A stretch of DNA of 64,000 bases from Kamptonema formosum PCC 6407 (GCF_000332155.1 NZ_KB235898.1:267774-331773), one strand, 5' to 3'. Counted from the first letter of the stretch, positions 34,712 through 44,467 are shown. Numbers and translations are program-made. The notes: generated by a model from the letters alone, not told the origin.

Positions 34712-35482
34712 CTATTTAATGCTCATTTCTAAGGTATTGACAGGTTGAGTAAACCTAAACAGATTTCCGAGACTGCGGCGATAATAAACTAGAGCTAGAA
34801 GACAAGCAATTTGAATGGCTGTCAGACCTAAAAATGGGTGAAAATCTGGCTTAATAAAATCTACGATCAACCGAAAGCCTAAATAGGCTATCATATAAAA
34901 TTTAAACAGGTCGCCTTCTTGCCGTTGGTAACGGCTGCGAATGCGTAAAAAAGCCATCAAAATCACTAAGAATATAATCTCATACAATTGGGTGGGATGT
35001 CTATAAATTCCATCGCCAAAATCTACACCCCAAGGTAAATTAGTTGCAATACCGTAAGTGCGATCGCTCAATCCGGTGAGAAAACAACCAATCCTTCCGA
35101 TAGCAGTTCCCACAATCAAAGGATAGACGAAAACATCGCCAGTGGAACGGGTAAGACCAATCATTTTTTTTGTTAATTCTACGCCAATTAAGCCGCCAAG
35201 TATTGCACCAACTACTGTTTTCCCCTGAATGAAAAGCAAAAGGAATTGCTGCCAATCTTGAGGTAGTAAATCGAGATGTTGTAGTAAAACAAGGGATTTT
35301 GCTCCTACTAAAGCGCCTACCATGCCACCCACGATAACAGAAGTTCGCTGAGTAGCTTTGATTGTATCGTTGCGACTATTAAGTATGACTAGACGAAAGG
35401 CAATCGCATAGGCTAGAGATTCAAATAAAAGGTGAGGGTGAAGTTGAAATGAACCGATCGGAAAATAAACTGGAAATGTCAT
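34712..35482 (-). CDS. Prolipoprotein diacylglyceryl transferase (Lgt)-family protein, divergent
   Basis: 256 residues, about seven TM segments. The family signature is GRIGCFLTG (R130), where Lgt normally has GRIGNF, and RHPTQLYE at 161-168 matches the conserved Lgt block. In Lgt the loop before the signature carries HGG with an essential His. Here the same place reads VVGAILGGLIG, so that His is missing. It is therefore probably not the cell's housekeeping Lgt, but a paralogue that moves or binds diacylglyceryl groups in another reaction. First gene of the minus-strand lipid cluster. Confidence 0.82.
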   Translation of the reverse strand: MTFPVYFPIGSFQLHPHLLFESLAYAIAFRLVILNSRNDTIKATQRTSVIVGGMVGALVGAKSLVLLQHLDLLPQDWQQFLLLFIQGKTVVGAILGGLIGVELTKKMIGLTRSTGDVFVYPLIVGTAIGRIGCFLTGLSDRTYGIATNLPWGVDFGDGIYRHPTQLYEIIFLVILMAFLRIRSRYQRQEGDLFKFYMIAYLGFRLIVDFIKPDFHPFLGLTAIQIACLLALVYYRRSLGNLFRFTQPVNTLEMSIK

Positions 35483-35624
35483 AGTTGTTAGTTGTTAGTT
35501 GTTGGTTGTTAATTGTTATATCATTTCCGTTTGATTCGTAATTGTATCATAATAATTTTTGTAGGGGCGGGTTCGCCAAGATATTTGATAAGTATTGACA
35601 AATCCTATAAACCCGCCCCGGCCA
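35483..35624. repeat. GTTAGTT heptamers and GTAGGGGCGGGTT element, copy 3
   Basis: GTTGTTAGTTGTTAG-type units directly precede the Lgt-like start. The element at 35560-35624 has ends TGTAGGGGCGGGTTCGCC and ATAAACCCGCCCCGG, matching copies at 19676 and 26975. Confidence 0.75.
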
Positions 35625-35666
35625 TAATTCCGATGCTTAAAAAGCCCAATCTAAAAACTCAAAACT

Positions 35667-36050
35667 TTAGTCAGATTGACCATCTCTCCGCCCCAACTCA
35701 TAAACGCCACCACTAACGCAAGCAATCACGCCCATACTAATTGCCCAACTGCGACCCAAACCTAATTCTACTCCCCAATTACACAAGCAACCTGCTAGTA
35801 AGAACGGTACAATACTCAACAACGAAGCATAAAAAGAATTTAAAGCTTCTCTGCTGCGGCGAGTCTTTTCAAACTCAGATTCTGAAGTATAAAGCGATCG
35901 CTCGGCAAAATTCATCCAGCGGTTGAGCTGTACTATCACCCATTCGCTCACAGGCGATAAGCCCCAATATAAAGCCAAAGACCACAAAGATGCACCAGCG
36001 ATCGCAGTCGCATCCACAGCAAATATAAACGGAAAAATTTCTGTTAACAT
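35667..36050 (-). CDS. Hypothetical membrane protein
   Basis: 127 residues from ATG 36050; an in-frame TTG lies at 36062. Three hydrophobic segments: near the N terminus (FPFIFAVDATAIAGASLWSLALYWGL), SLLSIVPFLLAGCLCNWGVELGL, and SWAISMGVIACVSGGVYELG. A charged middle is visible (SEFEKTRRSREALN). No family recognised; the composition suggests a conserved cyanobacterial inner-membrane protein. Minus strand, upstream of the Lgt-like gene but separated by repeats, so not clearly part of that cluster. Confidence 0.7.
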   Translation of the reverse strand: MLTEIFPFIFAVDATAIAGASLWSLALYWGLSPVSEWVIVQLNRWMNFAERSLYTSESEFEKTRRSREALNSFYASLLSIVPFLLAGCLCNWGVELGLGRSWAISMGVIACVSGGVYELGRRDGQSD

Positions 36051-36414
36051 GGGCGGTGTCAATTGTAGAGCTGAGAATTTGGGTTTGAGATTGCATCTAA
36101 ACCCTTGAAATCCTCTCCAGTAGCATCGGCAGTGTAAAAAACTTAGGCGATCGCCGATCTGCGTTTATCTGCGGTTAAACCTGGAAATAACGATGCCAAC
36201 ACACACAATATGAGCTACAGAAGCGTTTGGAACTAAGCTTAACTCAGATTTAAGCCGAATGCTTGACACGGGTGCTGCATAGAGTAAGATACTTCGGTGT
36301 AAACTGATTAACTGCCAGCTCGCCTAAGCAATAACAGGGAAGATCGAAGCGAATTGGCATGAAATGCAACAACCACTCGCAAGTATAAAGGGCAATTCAG
36401 GAGTGAGAAATATC
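36051..36414. other. 364-bp divergent promoter region
   Basis: Between the hypothetical membrane gene and the M23 gene. No ORF or repeat of note; AGGAG at 36399-36403 serves ATG 36415. A longer in-frame start (36364) exists but lies upstream of this site. Confidence 0.5.
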
Positions 36415-37047
36415 ATGCAAAATTCTACACCGCGACCGACTGCTAAGCGCTTTGTTCGTCCAAAACCGATATTGTTGCTGGCAGGCTTGATCGGCGCGGG
36501 TTTTGTAACGATGGGATTGAAGCAGGAGTTAGTAAAGGCTCAGGATTCCAGAGTACAGCAAATTGCTACAGCCAACATTTGGCAAGCCGCTTCTTTCCCG
36601 GTAGAAAATTTTGAAGCTTACACCTCTCGCTTCGGCCCGCGCGGCGGCGATTTTCACTATGGTTTAGATTTAGCGGCCCCTGAAGGTAGCTACATCCGCA
36701 ATTGGTGGGGGGGTCAAGTTACGGAAGTTTGGGAAGATGGCAGATGCGGTACTGGAATTACAGTTCGTTCTGGAGATTGGGAACACACCTACTGTCACCT
36801 TAAAGGACGGGTAGAAACTGCTAATGGCAGACCCTATTACATCGATCGCGAAGGGGGCCTACAAATTTGGGAAGGCCAAACGATTCCTGCTGGTGCCAGA
36901 ATTGCCAGAGTTGGGATGAGCGGCCGCACCACTGGCCCTCATTTACACTGGGGGCTGAAGTATGGTGGCCGCTGGGTAGATCCGGCTTTAGTGCTGCGGG
37001 AAATGTACGCTCAGCAAAGCTCTCGCTTCTCTAGTTCGTCGCAATAG
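36415..37047 (+). CDS. M23 family metallopeptidase (peptidoglycan endopeptidase)
   Basis: 210 residues. After a basic start comes a TM/signal-anchor (PILLLAGLIGAGFVTMGL), so the enzyme acts outside the inner membrane. The LytM/M23 zinc site is visible: HYGLDLAAPEGS (His and Asp ligands) and GPHLHWGLK (HxH). Family members cut peptide bridges in peptidoglycan during growth or division. The C-terminal tail is Ser-rich (SSRFSSSSQ). CTAATGG and CTAGGGG repeats follow the stop. Confidence 0.88.
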   Translation: MQNSTPRPTAKRFVRPKPILLLAGLIGAGFVTMGLKQELVKAQDSRVQQIATANIWQAASFPVENFEAYTSRFGPRGGDFHYGLDLAAPEGSYIRNWWGGQVTEVWEDGRCGTGITVRSGDWEHTYCHLKGRVETANGRPYYIDREGGLQIWEGQTIPAGARIARVGMSGRTTGPHLHWGLKYGGRWVDPALVLREMYAQQSSRFSSSSQ

Positions 37048-37064
37048 AAAAAATAGGACTTACC

Positions 37065-37243
37065 ATTGCTAATGGCTAATGGCTAATTGCTAATGGCTAA
37101 TTGCTAATTGCTAATTGCTAATTGCTAATTGCCAATTGGGGAAAGAGTTTCCTCATCTCCCCCATCTCCCCTGCTCCCCCGCCCCCCTGCTCCCCCGCCC
37201 CCCTCTTTCCCTAGCCCCTAGCCCCTAGCCCCTAGCCCCTAGC
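37065..37243. repeat. Heptamer blocks CTAATTG, CTCCCC and CTAGCCC
   Basis: About ten CTAATGG/CTAATTG units (37065-37130), then CCCCATCTC and CTGCTCCCC-type units, then four CCCCTAG units (37209-37240). They fill the space between convergent M23 and ftsH ends. Confidence 0.9.
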
Positions 37244-37257
37244 TATAACAGTTAACC

Positions 37258-39180
37258 CTAACGACTAGGTGCTAATTGTTTTTTAGGCAATTCGGTGTAT
37301 TGAGCTACGATTTGCCTAAACTCGTCTCCTTCGATGGTTTCCATATCTAGAAGAATCTCCACTAAGCGGTCGATTAAAGCTCGGTTTTCGCGGATTAGGC
37401 GGCGGGATTCTTCGTAGCAGTGAAGCGCGATCGCCCGTACTTGCCTGTCAATCTTAGCGGCCATCTCTTCGGAATACTCCGATCGCGCCATCCAATCTCG
37501 ACCCAGAAATACCTCGTTATTAGGACTTTCTAGAGCTACAGGGCCTAAATCCGACATCCCGTAGAGCGTTACCATGTCTCTAGCCAGGGCGGTGACGTGC
37601 CTGATATCGCTGCCTGCACCAGTATCGATCTCGTCTGGCCCATAGATTTCGGCCTCCGCAGCGCGTCCGCCCAAGGCTACTGTAATCCGGTTTAACAGCA
37701 GAGCGCGGCTTCGCAGGCCTTCGCTGTCTACCATTTCGTCGTCGAGGGTAAAGCTGGTAAAGCCTTCAACTCCGCCGGAACGAGGGATGATAGTTACTTT
37801 TTCTACGGGGTCAGAATTTGGCAGCAAGGTGGCGACGAGGGCGTGTCCGACTTCGTGATAGGCTGTCATCCACTTTTTCTTACTGTCTAAAAGTGGGTTG
37901 AGTTTGAGGCCGATGGTGATCCGATCGATCGCGTCGTTAATTTCGAGGTTGGCGATCGAATCTTTGCGCCGTCTGGCTGTTAAAATTGCGGCTTCGTTGA
38001 GCAAATTCGACAAGTCAGCGCCGGAAAATCCGGGTGTGCGGCGGGCGATCGTTTCTAAGGAAACTTCCGGGTCAAGTTTTTTGTTGCGGGCGTGAACTTG
38101 CAAAATCCCCAATCTGCCTTTGAAACTGGGCAAATCTACCATTACTTGGCGATCGAAACGTCCCGGCCGCAGCAAGGCAGTATCGAGCACGTCAGGGCGG
38201 TTGGTAGCGGCAATGATAATCACGCCGTTGTTACCTTCAAAGCCGTCCATTTCTGTGAGTAACTGATTGAGAGTCTGTTCTCGCTCGTCGTTACCGCCGC
38301 CAATTCCTGCGCCCCGTTGTCGGCCTACTGCGTCGATTTCATCGATGAAAACGATACAGGGAGCGTGTTCTTTAGCTTTTTTGAATAAGTCACGCACCCG
38401 CGAAGCGCCAACACCGACAAACATCTCGACAAATTCGGAACCGGAGATGCTGAAGAAGGGAACGCCTGCTTCCCCTGCGATCGCTTTTGCCAGTAAAGTT
38501 TTACCAGTACCAGGAGGCCCGATGAGCAATACTCCTTTGGGAATTTTTGCACCGATCGCCGTAAAACGCTCTGGTTTTTTCAAGAAAGTGACGACTTCTT
38601 GCAATTCTTCTTTGGCTTCTTCAATGCCAGCTACATCATCAAAGAGTACGCCAGTTTTGGCTTCCATTTGAAAGCGAGCTTTCGATTTGCCAAAGTTCAT
38701 GGCATTTCCTTGGGCCTGAGTTGACCGCCGCAGAATTGCCATTAACACGCCCAACACGAGAAAAATTACCAAGAGATTGACTGCTAGCCCCATTGCTGCA
38801 CTGTTGTCGCTAGAGGGCTTGACTTCAAAATCTACTTTTTTGGCGCGGATTTGCTCTAAGAGTTCTGCGTTGTACTCAAATAAGCTCACCACTTGCATTG
38901 GATCGGTTGGTTTTTGCCCCTCTAACCTGACTTTGGCTAGCCGTTGGGCGGGATCTAGTTCTATTTTGGAGACTTGCCCCTGCTCGATTTTTTGCAGCAG
39001 TTGGCTGTAGGTCATGCTGTTTGGCGCTGTGTCGGCAAAGGCTGGCCCTCCCAGCATGACGCTGGAGGAAATCGCCCAACTGGCCAGGATGCGCCACAAG
39101 TGCCGCCCAATATTAGCTTGGTGCCTGTCGCTTTTTGCAGCCTGATGACCTATCCACGCTTGTTTCCTAAGACCTTTCAT
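37258..39180 (-). CDS. ftsH: ATP-dependent zinc metalloprotease FtsH
   Basis: 640 residues. It degrades damaged membrane proteins, in cyanobacteria including photosystem II D1. Domain order: TM1 (~30-48), an FtsH_ext periplasmic/lumenal part (~55-125), TM2 (~131-150), an AAA+ domain with Walker A GPPGTGKT at 221-228, Walker [13 protein letters not shown] and second-region-of-homology [18 protein letters not shown], and the M41 peptidase with HEVGH at 442-446. Cyanobacteria have four ftsH genes; which one this is cannot be said by eye. Convergent with the M23 gene across repeats. Confidence 0.95.
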   Translation of the reverse strand: MKGLRKQAWIGHQAAKSDRHQANIGRHLWRILASWAISSSVMLGGPAFADTAPNSMTYSQLLQKIEQGQVSKIELDPAQRLAKVRLEGQKPTDPMQVVSLFEYNAELLEQIRAKKVDFEVKPSSDNSAAMGLAVNLLVIFLVLGVLMAILRRSTQAQGNAMNFGKSKARFQMEAKTGVLFDDVAGIEEAKEELQEVVTFLKKPERFTAIGAKIPKGVLLIGPPGTGKTLLAKAIAGEAGVPFFSISGSEFVEMFVGVGASRVRDLFKKAKEHAPCIVFIDEIDAVGRQRGAGIGGGNDEREQTLNQLLTEMDGFEGNNGVIIIAATNRPDVLDTALLRPGRFDRQVMVDLPSFKGRLGILQVHARNKKLDPEVSLETIARRTPGFSGADLSNLLNEAAILTARRRKDSIANLEINDAIDRITIGLKLNPLLDSKKKWMTAYHEVGHALVATLLPNSDPVEKVTIIPRSGGVEGFTSFTLDDEMVDSEGLRSRALLLNRITVALGGRAAEAEIYGPDEIDTGAGSDIRHVTALARDMVTLYGMSDLGPVALESPNNEVFLGRDWMARSEYSEEMAAKIDRQVRAIALHCYEESRRLIRENRALIDRLVEILLDMETIEGDEFRQIVAQYTELPKKQLAPSR

Positions 39181-39276
39181 AATTGCGATCGCCTTTTGAG
39201 TACAGCCTTAAACCTTATTCTAGTTTAACTTTTTGGCTGGAACCTTGCTCTTTCTGCATACTGAAAGTAGCCAATT

Positions 39277-41328
39277 TTAAACACTCACCCCAGAACTGTT
39301 GGCTGTTTCCACCAAAATCCTGTTAATCTCGGCTGCCGTCAAATTCGGATTAGCTTGCCGCATCAAAGCTACAACCCCAGATACGTGCGGTGTTGCCATC
39401 GAAGTACCTGCGTAGTAACGATAGGGAATACCAGGGAAAGATAACGGTACTGTCGAATAAATGTCATCCTGAGTTCGATTTCCCCCTTCTCCTCCTGGCG
39501 CAACCACATAATTGAGGACTGTAGTACCCGCAAGGTTGGAGAAGTAAGAAAGGTTCTGATTGCGGTCTACTGAACCTGTGGCAATTCCTACCTCGGAAGC
39601 AAAGCGGGCTGGGTAATCTGGGCGAGGGCCGGAGTCATTGCCCGCAGCCGAAACCACCACTACACCTCTAGCTTGTGCAAAGCGAATCAGTTCTAGTTCG
39701 TCGGTTTCCAATGTTGTACCGCCCACACTCAGATTAATCACAGTTGCTCCATTTGCGATCGCATACTGAATTGCAGCAAGTTCATTCTCAGTTTTGCCCG
39801 ATCCTTCGGCGTTAAGTATCCTTAGAGGCATAATCTTGGCATTGGGAGCAACCCCAGTAATACCAACGCCATCTTGTTTAGCAGCAATGATGCCGGATAC
39901 GTGAGTGCCGTGACTGTTTTCATCCATCGGGTCATTATCGTTATCGATAAAATCCCACCCGTGAAAATCGTCAATAAAGCCGTTGAAATCGTCATCTATC
40001 CCATTATTAGCTTTGTCAATTCCGTTGCGATCGACACCAGTCTCGCCTAAGTTTGTCCATATATTGTCTGACAATTCGGGGTGATTGTAGTCAACGCCGC
40101 TATCTAGAACCGCGACTATTACATTTTCCCCAGTAATTCCTGTTGCCCAAACTTCGGGAGCTTTGACTAAATCCCGTCCCCATTCATCTCCACCCAAATC
40201 AGGAACGTCTGGGAAAGTAGGAGCGTTAGCAGCACGAGCAACGGCGGCCGCTGCATCTACCAAACCAAACCCGAAGCGAGTGTCAAAATTCTGCGTACCG
40301 ATGCCTTCTGGGTTTCCCCTGCTGGGTGTCGCCGACAAATTCAAGCTGAAATTAGTGTCGCCCTCGTATTGATAAACCTTAACGTAATAGGTTCCTGCGG
40401 AAAGGGAATCAATAGTAATTTGCTCTGGTTCTGTATCTGCTTGTTCGGAGGAATCGATAATATCTGTGACATCAATAGATTTGTCGTCGTTGATGTCTTT
40501 AATAATGGCAACATCGGCATCAGCGCTCAAATTGCTGAGAACTAATTGGAAATCACTAATAGTAGGAATAGTGAAGCGGTAGATATCCTGTGGTTTATCG
40601 ATGCTCACGAAGTCACTAACAGTTTTATTGCCGTTAAGTACGCCCAAGTCGCGAGCTTGGTTGAGTTCATTCCCTAATAGATTGGTAGCAGGGAAGAAAC
40701 CTCCGATGAAGTCATCGGGGGAGGTATTAAGAGCAATTCCCAAAATAGCACCAGACTGCCGAATTTGAATCAGGGTGTCCGTACTGCCGGGAGTCAGGGA
40801 AACTTGTTGTAGAGTCAGATCGTCCTCGGTGATGCCGTCAGTTAATCCAATAAAATCAGATAAACTGTCAAAGTCGCCGATAATATCGGCTGCACCTGGG
40901 TCTAGTGTTGCTGCATCGGTACGAAGGATGAAGATATCTAGGCCGATGCCACCGACGAGGGTATCTAGGCCGAAGTCGCCTACAAGTATGTTGTCATCGT
41001 CGCCACCGATCAATAAGTCATCTCCTCGACCTCCTTGGAGGGTATTGCTGCCTGCTTCTCCGCTGAGGAAGTCGTTGCCTTGACCACCGTTGAGGAAGTC
41101 GTCACCGGAACCTCCGAATAGGATATCTGCACCACCACCGCCTAGAATGCGATCGTTGCCAAAGTCGCCACTAATCTGTTCAGCATCGCCTGAACCGACG
41201 ATGAAATCATTGCCACCCAGGGCAAATAGTCCATTGGGGTAAGGAGCCAAAAAGCCCGGAGTTAAGGTTAAACTGTTGGGGCTGTCGTCTAAAAGATAGG
41301 AACTGCCGTCAGCGCTGGGGCCTGCCAT
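39277..41328 (-). CDS. S8 subtilisin-like protease with N-terminal RTX repeats and PPC-like domain
   Basis: 683 residues. Order: ~residues 40-135 hold RTX calcium-binding nonapeptides (GNDRILGGGGADILFGGSGD and following), then a linker, then a pre-peptidase-like beta domain (~225-335; LSADADVAIIKD, SAGTYYVKVYQYEGDTNFSL), then S8 protease (~340-683) with the triad D409 (AVLDSGVDYNHP), H473 (HGTHVSG) and S643 (GTSMATPHVSG). RTX ahead of the protease is the reverse of the usual order with RTX at the C terminus. No signal peptide is visible, so export would rely on another route. It ends shortly after the catalytic Ser helix, normal for S8. GC-skewed codons and mosaic layout suggest domain shuffling. 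Confidence 0.9.
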   Translation of the reverse strand: MAGPSADGSSYLLDDSPNSLTLTPGFLAPYPNGLFALGGNDFIVGSGDAEQISGDFGNDRILGGGGADILFGGSGDDFLNGGQGNDFLSGEAGSNTLQGGRGDDLLIGGDDDNILVGDFGLDTLVGGIGLDIFILRTDAATLDPGAADIIGDFDSLSDFIGLTDGITEDDLTLQQVSLTPGSTDTLIQIRQSGAILGIALNTSPDDFIGGFFPATNLLGNELNQARDLGVLNGNKTVSDFVSIDKPQDIYRFTIPTISDFQLVLSNLSADADVAIIKDINDDKSIDVTDIIDSSEQADTEPEQITIDSLSAGTYYVKVYQYEGDTNFSLNLSATPSRGNPEGIGTQNFDTRFGFGLVDAAAAVARAANAPTFPDVPDLGGDEWGRDLVKAPEVWATGITGENVIVAVLDSGVDYNHPELSDNIWTNLGETGVDRNGIDKANNGIDDDFNGFIDDFHGWDFIDNDNDPMDENSHGTHVSGIIAAKQDGVGITGVAPNAKIMPLRILNAEGSGKTENELAAIQYAIANGATVINLSVGGTTLETDELELIRFAQARGVVVVSAAGNDSGPRPDYPARFASEVGIATGSVDRNQNLSYFSNLAGTTVLNYVVAPGGEGGNRTQDDIYSTVPLSFPGIPYRYYAGTSMATPHVSGVVALMRQANPNLTAAEINRILVETANSSGVSV

Positions 41329-41561
41329 AAAGGATGTTCTCGTAAGTTGGTGATTCGATTTTAGATTTTTAGATGTGACTTTGTAGTAAGTTGGCGGTTG
41401 CTAAGCTTTTACGCATTGGACTGATGGGCGTTTGAGGAAACTCTTACTTTTATTCTCTTTCCCTTCTTTCCCTTCTTTCCCTAGCCCTAAGCATCCTAGC
41501 CCCTAACCATAGACGATGCCCCAGGCTGATAGATCGAGCTTGATGTTTAACACTATCAATA

Positions 41562-42599
41562 ATGGTACAGCAAAACTTTCAGCGAGTTAGCAACTTAATT
41601 AAGCCTGTGATTTCGCGCCTCAAGCCATATCTGCGCTATTTCATTTTAGGTGGTACTCTCCTATTTGTCGCTAAGGCTTTTAAAGATCACTGGCAAGAAG
41701 TGGCGGCGATCCGCATTGACGAGACGGGTGTTGTCATGCTCGCGATCGCGCTTAGCGTTACTTTACTTTCTCATATCTGGGCGGGTTGGGTGTGGCTATG
41801 GATTTTACGAGAATTTAATCAATCTGTTGATACTGTTTGGGGTATCCGAGTTTTCCTGAAAACTAATATCGGGAAGTATTTACCCGGCAATATTTGGCAT
41901 TTTTGGGGTCGCATCCAAGCAGCAAGAGAAGTCGGAGTCCCGGCAGCAATTGCTACTCTTAGTGTTTTGCTAGAACCGCTGTTGATGGCTGCTGCTGCTT
42001 TGCTAATTGCTTCCATCGGCAGTCAGCCAGAAAATCGAGCTTTGCAGGTATTTAGTTTAGTAGCAATTTTGATGACCGTCCATCCCAATATTTTAAATCC
42101 CTTAGTTCAATATGTGGGAAAAATGAAAGGTTTAGGGAGTAAAAATCAAATACAGAAAAGCGGTAATACAGATCGGGACAAAAATCAATTAGATAACGGC
42201 TTTAATGAATCCGAACAATTACCAATTACCAATTACCAATTACCAATTACTAATTCTATACCCCAAATTAAACGCTATCCCTTCCTGCCTTTATTGGGGG
42301 AAATCATTTTTTTAGGTTTGCGCGGGGGCGGTTTCTTAATGACTTTAACTGCCTTGACTTCGATAAATTTTAGCGAGATTCCTCAATTATTTAGTGCTTT
42401 TAGTTTTGCCTATGTTTTAGGCTTAGTGATACCAGGAGCTCCGGGAGGATTGGGAGTTTTTGAAGCTACGGCGATCGCACTTCTAGATCGCCGATTTTCT
42501 CCAGCATTAATTGTTAGCGCAGTTGCTCTCTATCGTTTTGTTAGTATTCTTGCAGAAGCCATCGGTGCAGGTTTTGCTTGGTTAGATGAACGCCGTTAA
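41562..42599 (+). CDS. UPF0104 / lysylphosphatidylglycerol synthase TM-region-like membrane protein
   Basis: 345 residues, seven to eight TM segments. Landmarks: FLKTNIGKYLPGNIWHFWGRI near residue 110, GLRGGGFLMTLTALTSI, and GLVIPGAPGGLGVFEATAIALL at ~290, all typical of the YbhN/UPF0104 family, related to the flippase part of MprF; a lipid or polyprenol substrate is likely. About 13 residues (QLPITNYQLPITN) are encoded by CCAATTA heptamer repeats and lie in a cytoplasmic loop, so the protein likely still folds. Confidence 0.85.
   Translation: MVQQNFQRVSNLIKPVISRLKPYLRYFILGGTLLFVAKAFKDHWQEVAAIRIDETGVVMLAIALSVTLLSHIWAGWVWLWILREFNQSVDTVWGIRVFLKTNIGKYLPGNIWHFWGRIQAAREVGVPAAIATLSVLLEPLLMAAAALLIASIGSQPENRALQVFSLVAILMTVHPNILNPLVQYVGKMKGLGSKNQIQKSGNTDRDKNQLDNGFNESEQLPITNYQLPITNSIPQIKRYPFLPLLGEIIFLGLRGGGFLMTLTALTSINFSEIPQLFSAFSFAYVLGLVIPGAPGGLGVFEATAIALLDRRFSPALIVSAVALYRFVSILAEAIGAGFAWLDERR
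42216..42255. repeat. CCAATTA heptamers inside the UPF0104 gene
   Basis: Five ACCAATT-type units lie in frame in the coding sequence; three units (21 bp) equal seven codons, so expansion by three units keeps the frame. Confidence 0.85.
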
Positions 42600-42736
42600 G
42601 TAAGTAGTCGGACATAATTAAACGTAGGGTGGGCGCTCGCGCCTGAATAATCCTTTACCTTCAAAGCTGCTAACCCAGCATCAAGAGATCTTTCAATAGA
42701 TGAATCCGGTAAATTAGGATTGGTAGGAGATGCCAT
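42596..42736 (-). pseudogene. Remnant of a TPR-type protein start
   Basis: From ATG 42736 the minus strand reads MASPTNPNLPDSSIERSLDA then GLAALKVKDYSGASAH, which looks like the beginning of a cyanobacterial TPR/repeat protein. The frame then runs into AGGGTGGGC repeat sequence and stops at 42596. It is 46 codons, too short to be a working gene. Confidence 0.5.
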
Positions 42737-42772
42737 GACAGTCCCGAAAAATAGCGTCCTTTCCAAGATAGC

Positions 42773-44314
42773 CTAGAGCTTACAATCTGCAATAGACATC
42801 AGATATTTTTTTACCGCAGGTTGAAGGGCGAACAGGGTTTCACTTTCTGCTTGGACTGTTTCAATTAGCGATCGCCTTAAAAGCGATTCCAGCGCCTTCA
42901 GCAATTCTGAATCCCGATCTTGCTGAATATTTGAGTACAAATTTTCACACCCAACAGGCATGACTTCTTTCGCCATGCAGTGTAATAGCTGGATTTCTAA
43001 TGCTGATAAGCGATTAAACTGCCGAGATAACGTATCGCTATAATCTCCCAGAAACAGCCCATTTCTTAAAAATTTAGCAATGCTGCCGCCAAACATATCC
43101 TTAATAGTTGTTGTTACTATTTTTAACGCTAAAGGATTGCCGCTGTATGCCTCTATCAGTTCTGAGTATTCACCTTCTTCAGACACACCCTTGTTTTTAA
43201 GGATGTCCGCTGCCGCTTCTCCCAAACTACCCAATTTAAATGACCGTACAGATTGATTTTGACCTTCTAACGCCGCAATTTCTTTGGGTTTTTCGCAGCT
43301 AGTCAACAGCAAGCAACTTTGATGCTGCGATTTTCCTACTTGTTTCAGAAATTCCCCATATACTTGATAACCTTTGCGATAATTTCCTGTTAACTGCTCA
43401 GTGCTGAAAACAGCTTCCCACTCATCTAAGATTATCAAGCATCGACGCTTTTGTAAACACTGAATCAGCCGCTGGATACCATCAGCGATGATTGTCGGTT
43501 CTATTGCATTTGTGGAAGCGATTAGGTTCTCCAAAGAAAATTCTAGCTGCGATCGCTCTCAGAGAGCGATCGCAGCTAGAAAAAATTTTTTTTTAGAGTG
43601 ACTAACTAACCGCAATTTACCTAAATCGCTTAGCGGTCGATCGGATAAACATTCGATTAAATTTACCAGAGTATCTGCCAATAGAGGTGCATGACTGAGG
43701 TTGAGCCAAATCAAGCACTCAAACTGGTCTTTAATCATATTTCTTAGCTTAGATGCTAAAGCAGTTTTGCCAATGCCACCCATACCCAATATAGCAACTA
43801 AGCGAGAGTTTTCCTGTAAAATCCATTGCTTTAAGTTAGCAATTTCTGTTGTACGCCCGTAGAAAATAGAGGGATCTACCGCCAGCCCCCATTCAGTTCT
43901 ATTTTCGATGGGAGTTTGGGGAGTTTGGGCAGAATTTATCAATGTAGAATGCAATGTTTCTGTGCTACTATTTTGTTTATAACCACATATTTCTAGCATA
44001 GTTGGGATTTCTTTCCAGTCTTGGGGTTGTTGCAGCGTTAAAACTTCTATGTAGCGATACAGCCCTCTCGATAAATCTACTCTAATACCCGTGCATTTAC
44101 GATGGAGTGCGGCGGCAATTTCCTGCGGGCTATAATTGCAAAGCAATCCTCGCAGGTACGTTTTTTCTAAAGGAGTGAGTCGCTGCTTTCTACTGCTAGT
44201 GTAGTCTTGCTTGGCCGCTGTCAAATCTGCATATAACTGTTCGAGATTCCAGCAAGCCTCAGCCTCTAGAAACTTCTGTGCTGGTATTTGTAAAAGTTTA
44301 TTTTGGTATGTCAT
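42773..44314 (-). pseudogene. NB-ARC-type ATPase with HTH-like N terminus, interrupted by an in-frame TGA
   Basis: The two open frames 43559-44314 and 42773-43534 lie in the same frame, separated by one TGA (43559-43561) and 24 bp. The first part holds an HTH-like region (LTPLEKTYLRGLLCNYSPQEIAAALHRK), then FYGRTTEIANL and Walker A GMGGIGKTALA. The second holds Walker B CLIILDEWEAVF, CLLLTSCEKP, YSGNPLALKIV and a helical regulatory tail. Together they make a normal NB-ARC module of ~514 codons without a sensor tail. The stop is created at the centre of a 41-bp palindrome, so the gene is inactive unless read through. NB-ARC proteins of this shape act in signalling or defence. Confidence 0.75.
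43541..43581. repeat. Perfect 41-bp palindrome carrying two HIP1 sites
   Basis: Arms TTCTAGCTGCGATCGCTCTC and GAGAGCGATCGCAGCTAGAA are perfect complements around a single A at 43561. That A is, on the minus strand, the T of the TGA that interrupts the NB-ARC gene. A/T runs follow (43581-43594). Confidence 0.9.
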
Positions 44315-44467
44315 GTATATTCATAATAAGTAAACACTCCGTCAACTCGATACAGCTACTTTGTCAGTCGGAAAAAGTTAGATGCACCTGATGCAACCTT
44401 GAAAGCGACTTTAATCTGTTTTGCCAGCTCAAGTCGAACACTTCTTTGCGATTTGAACATAATCTTG

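Noticed and set aside
34712-35482. Housekeeping lgt
   Set aside because: The histidine of the HGG loop is missing and GRIGNF is altered, so the general lipoprotein enzyme was not assumed.
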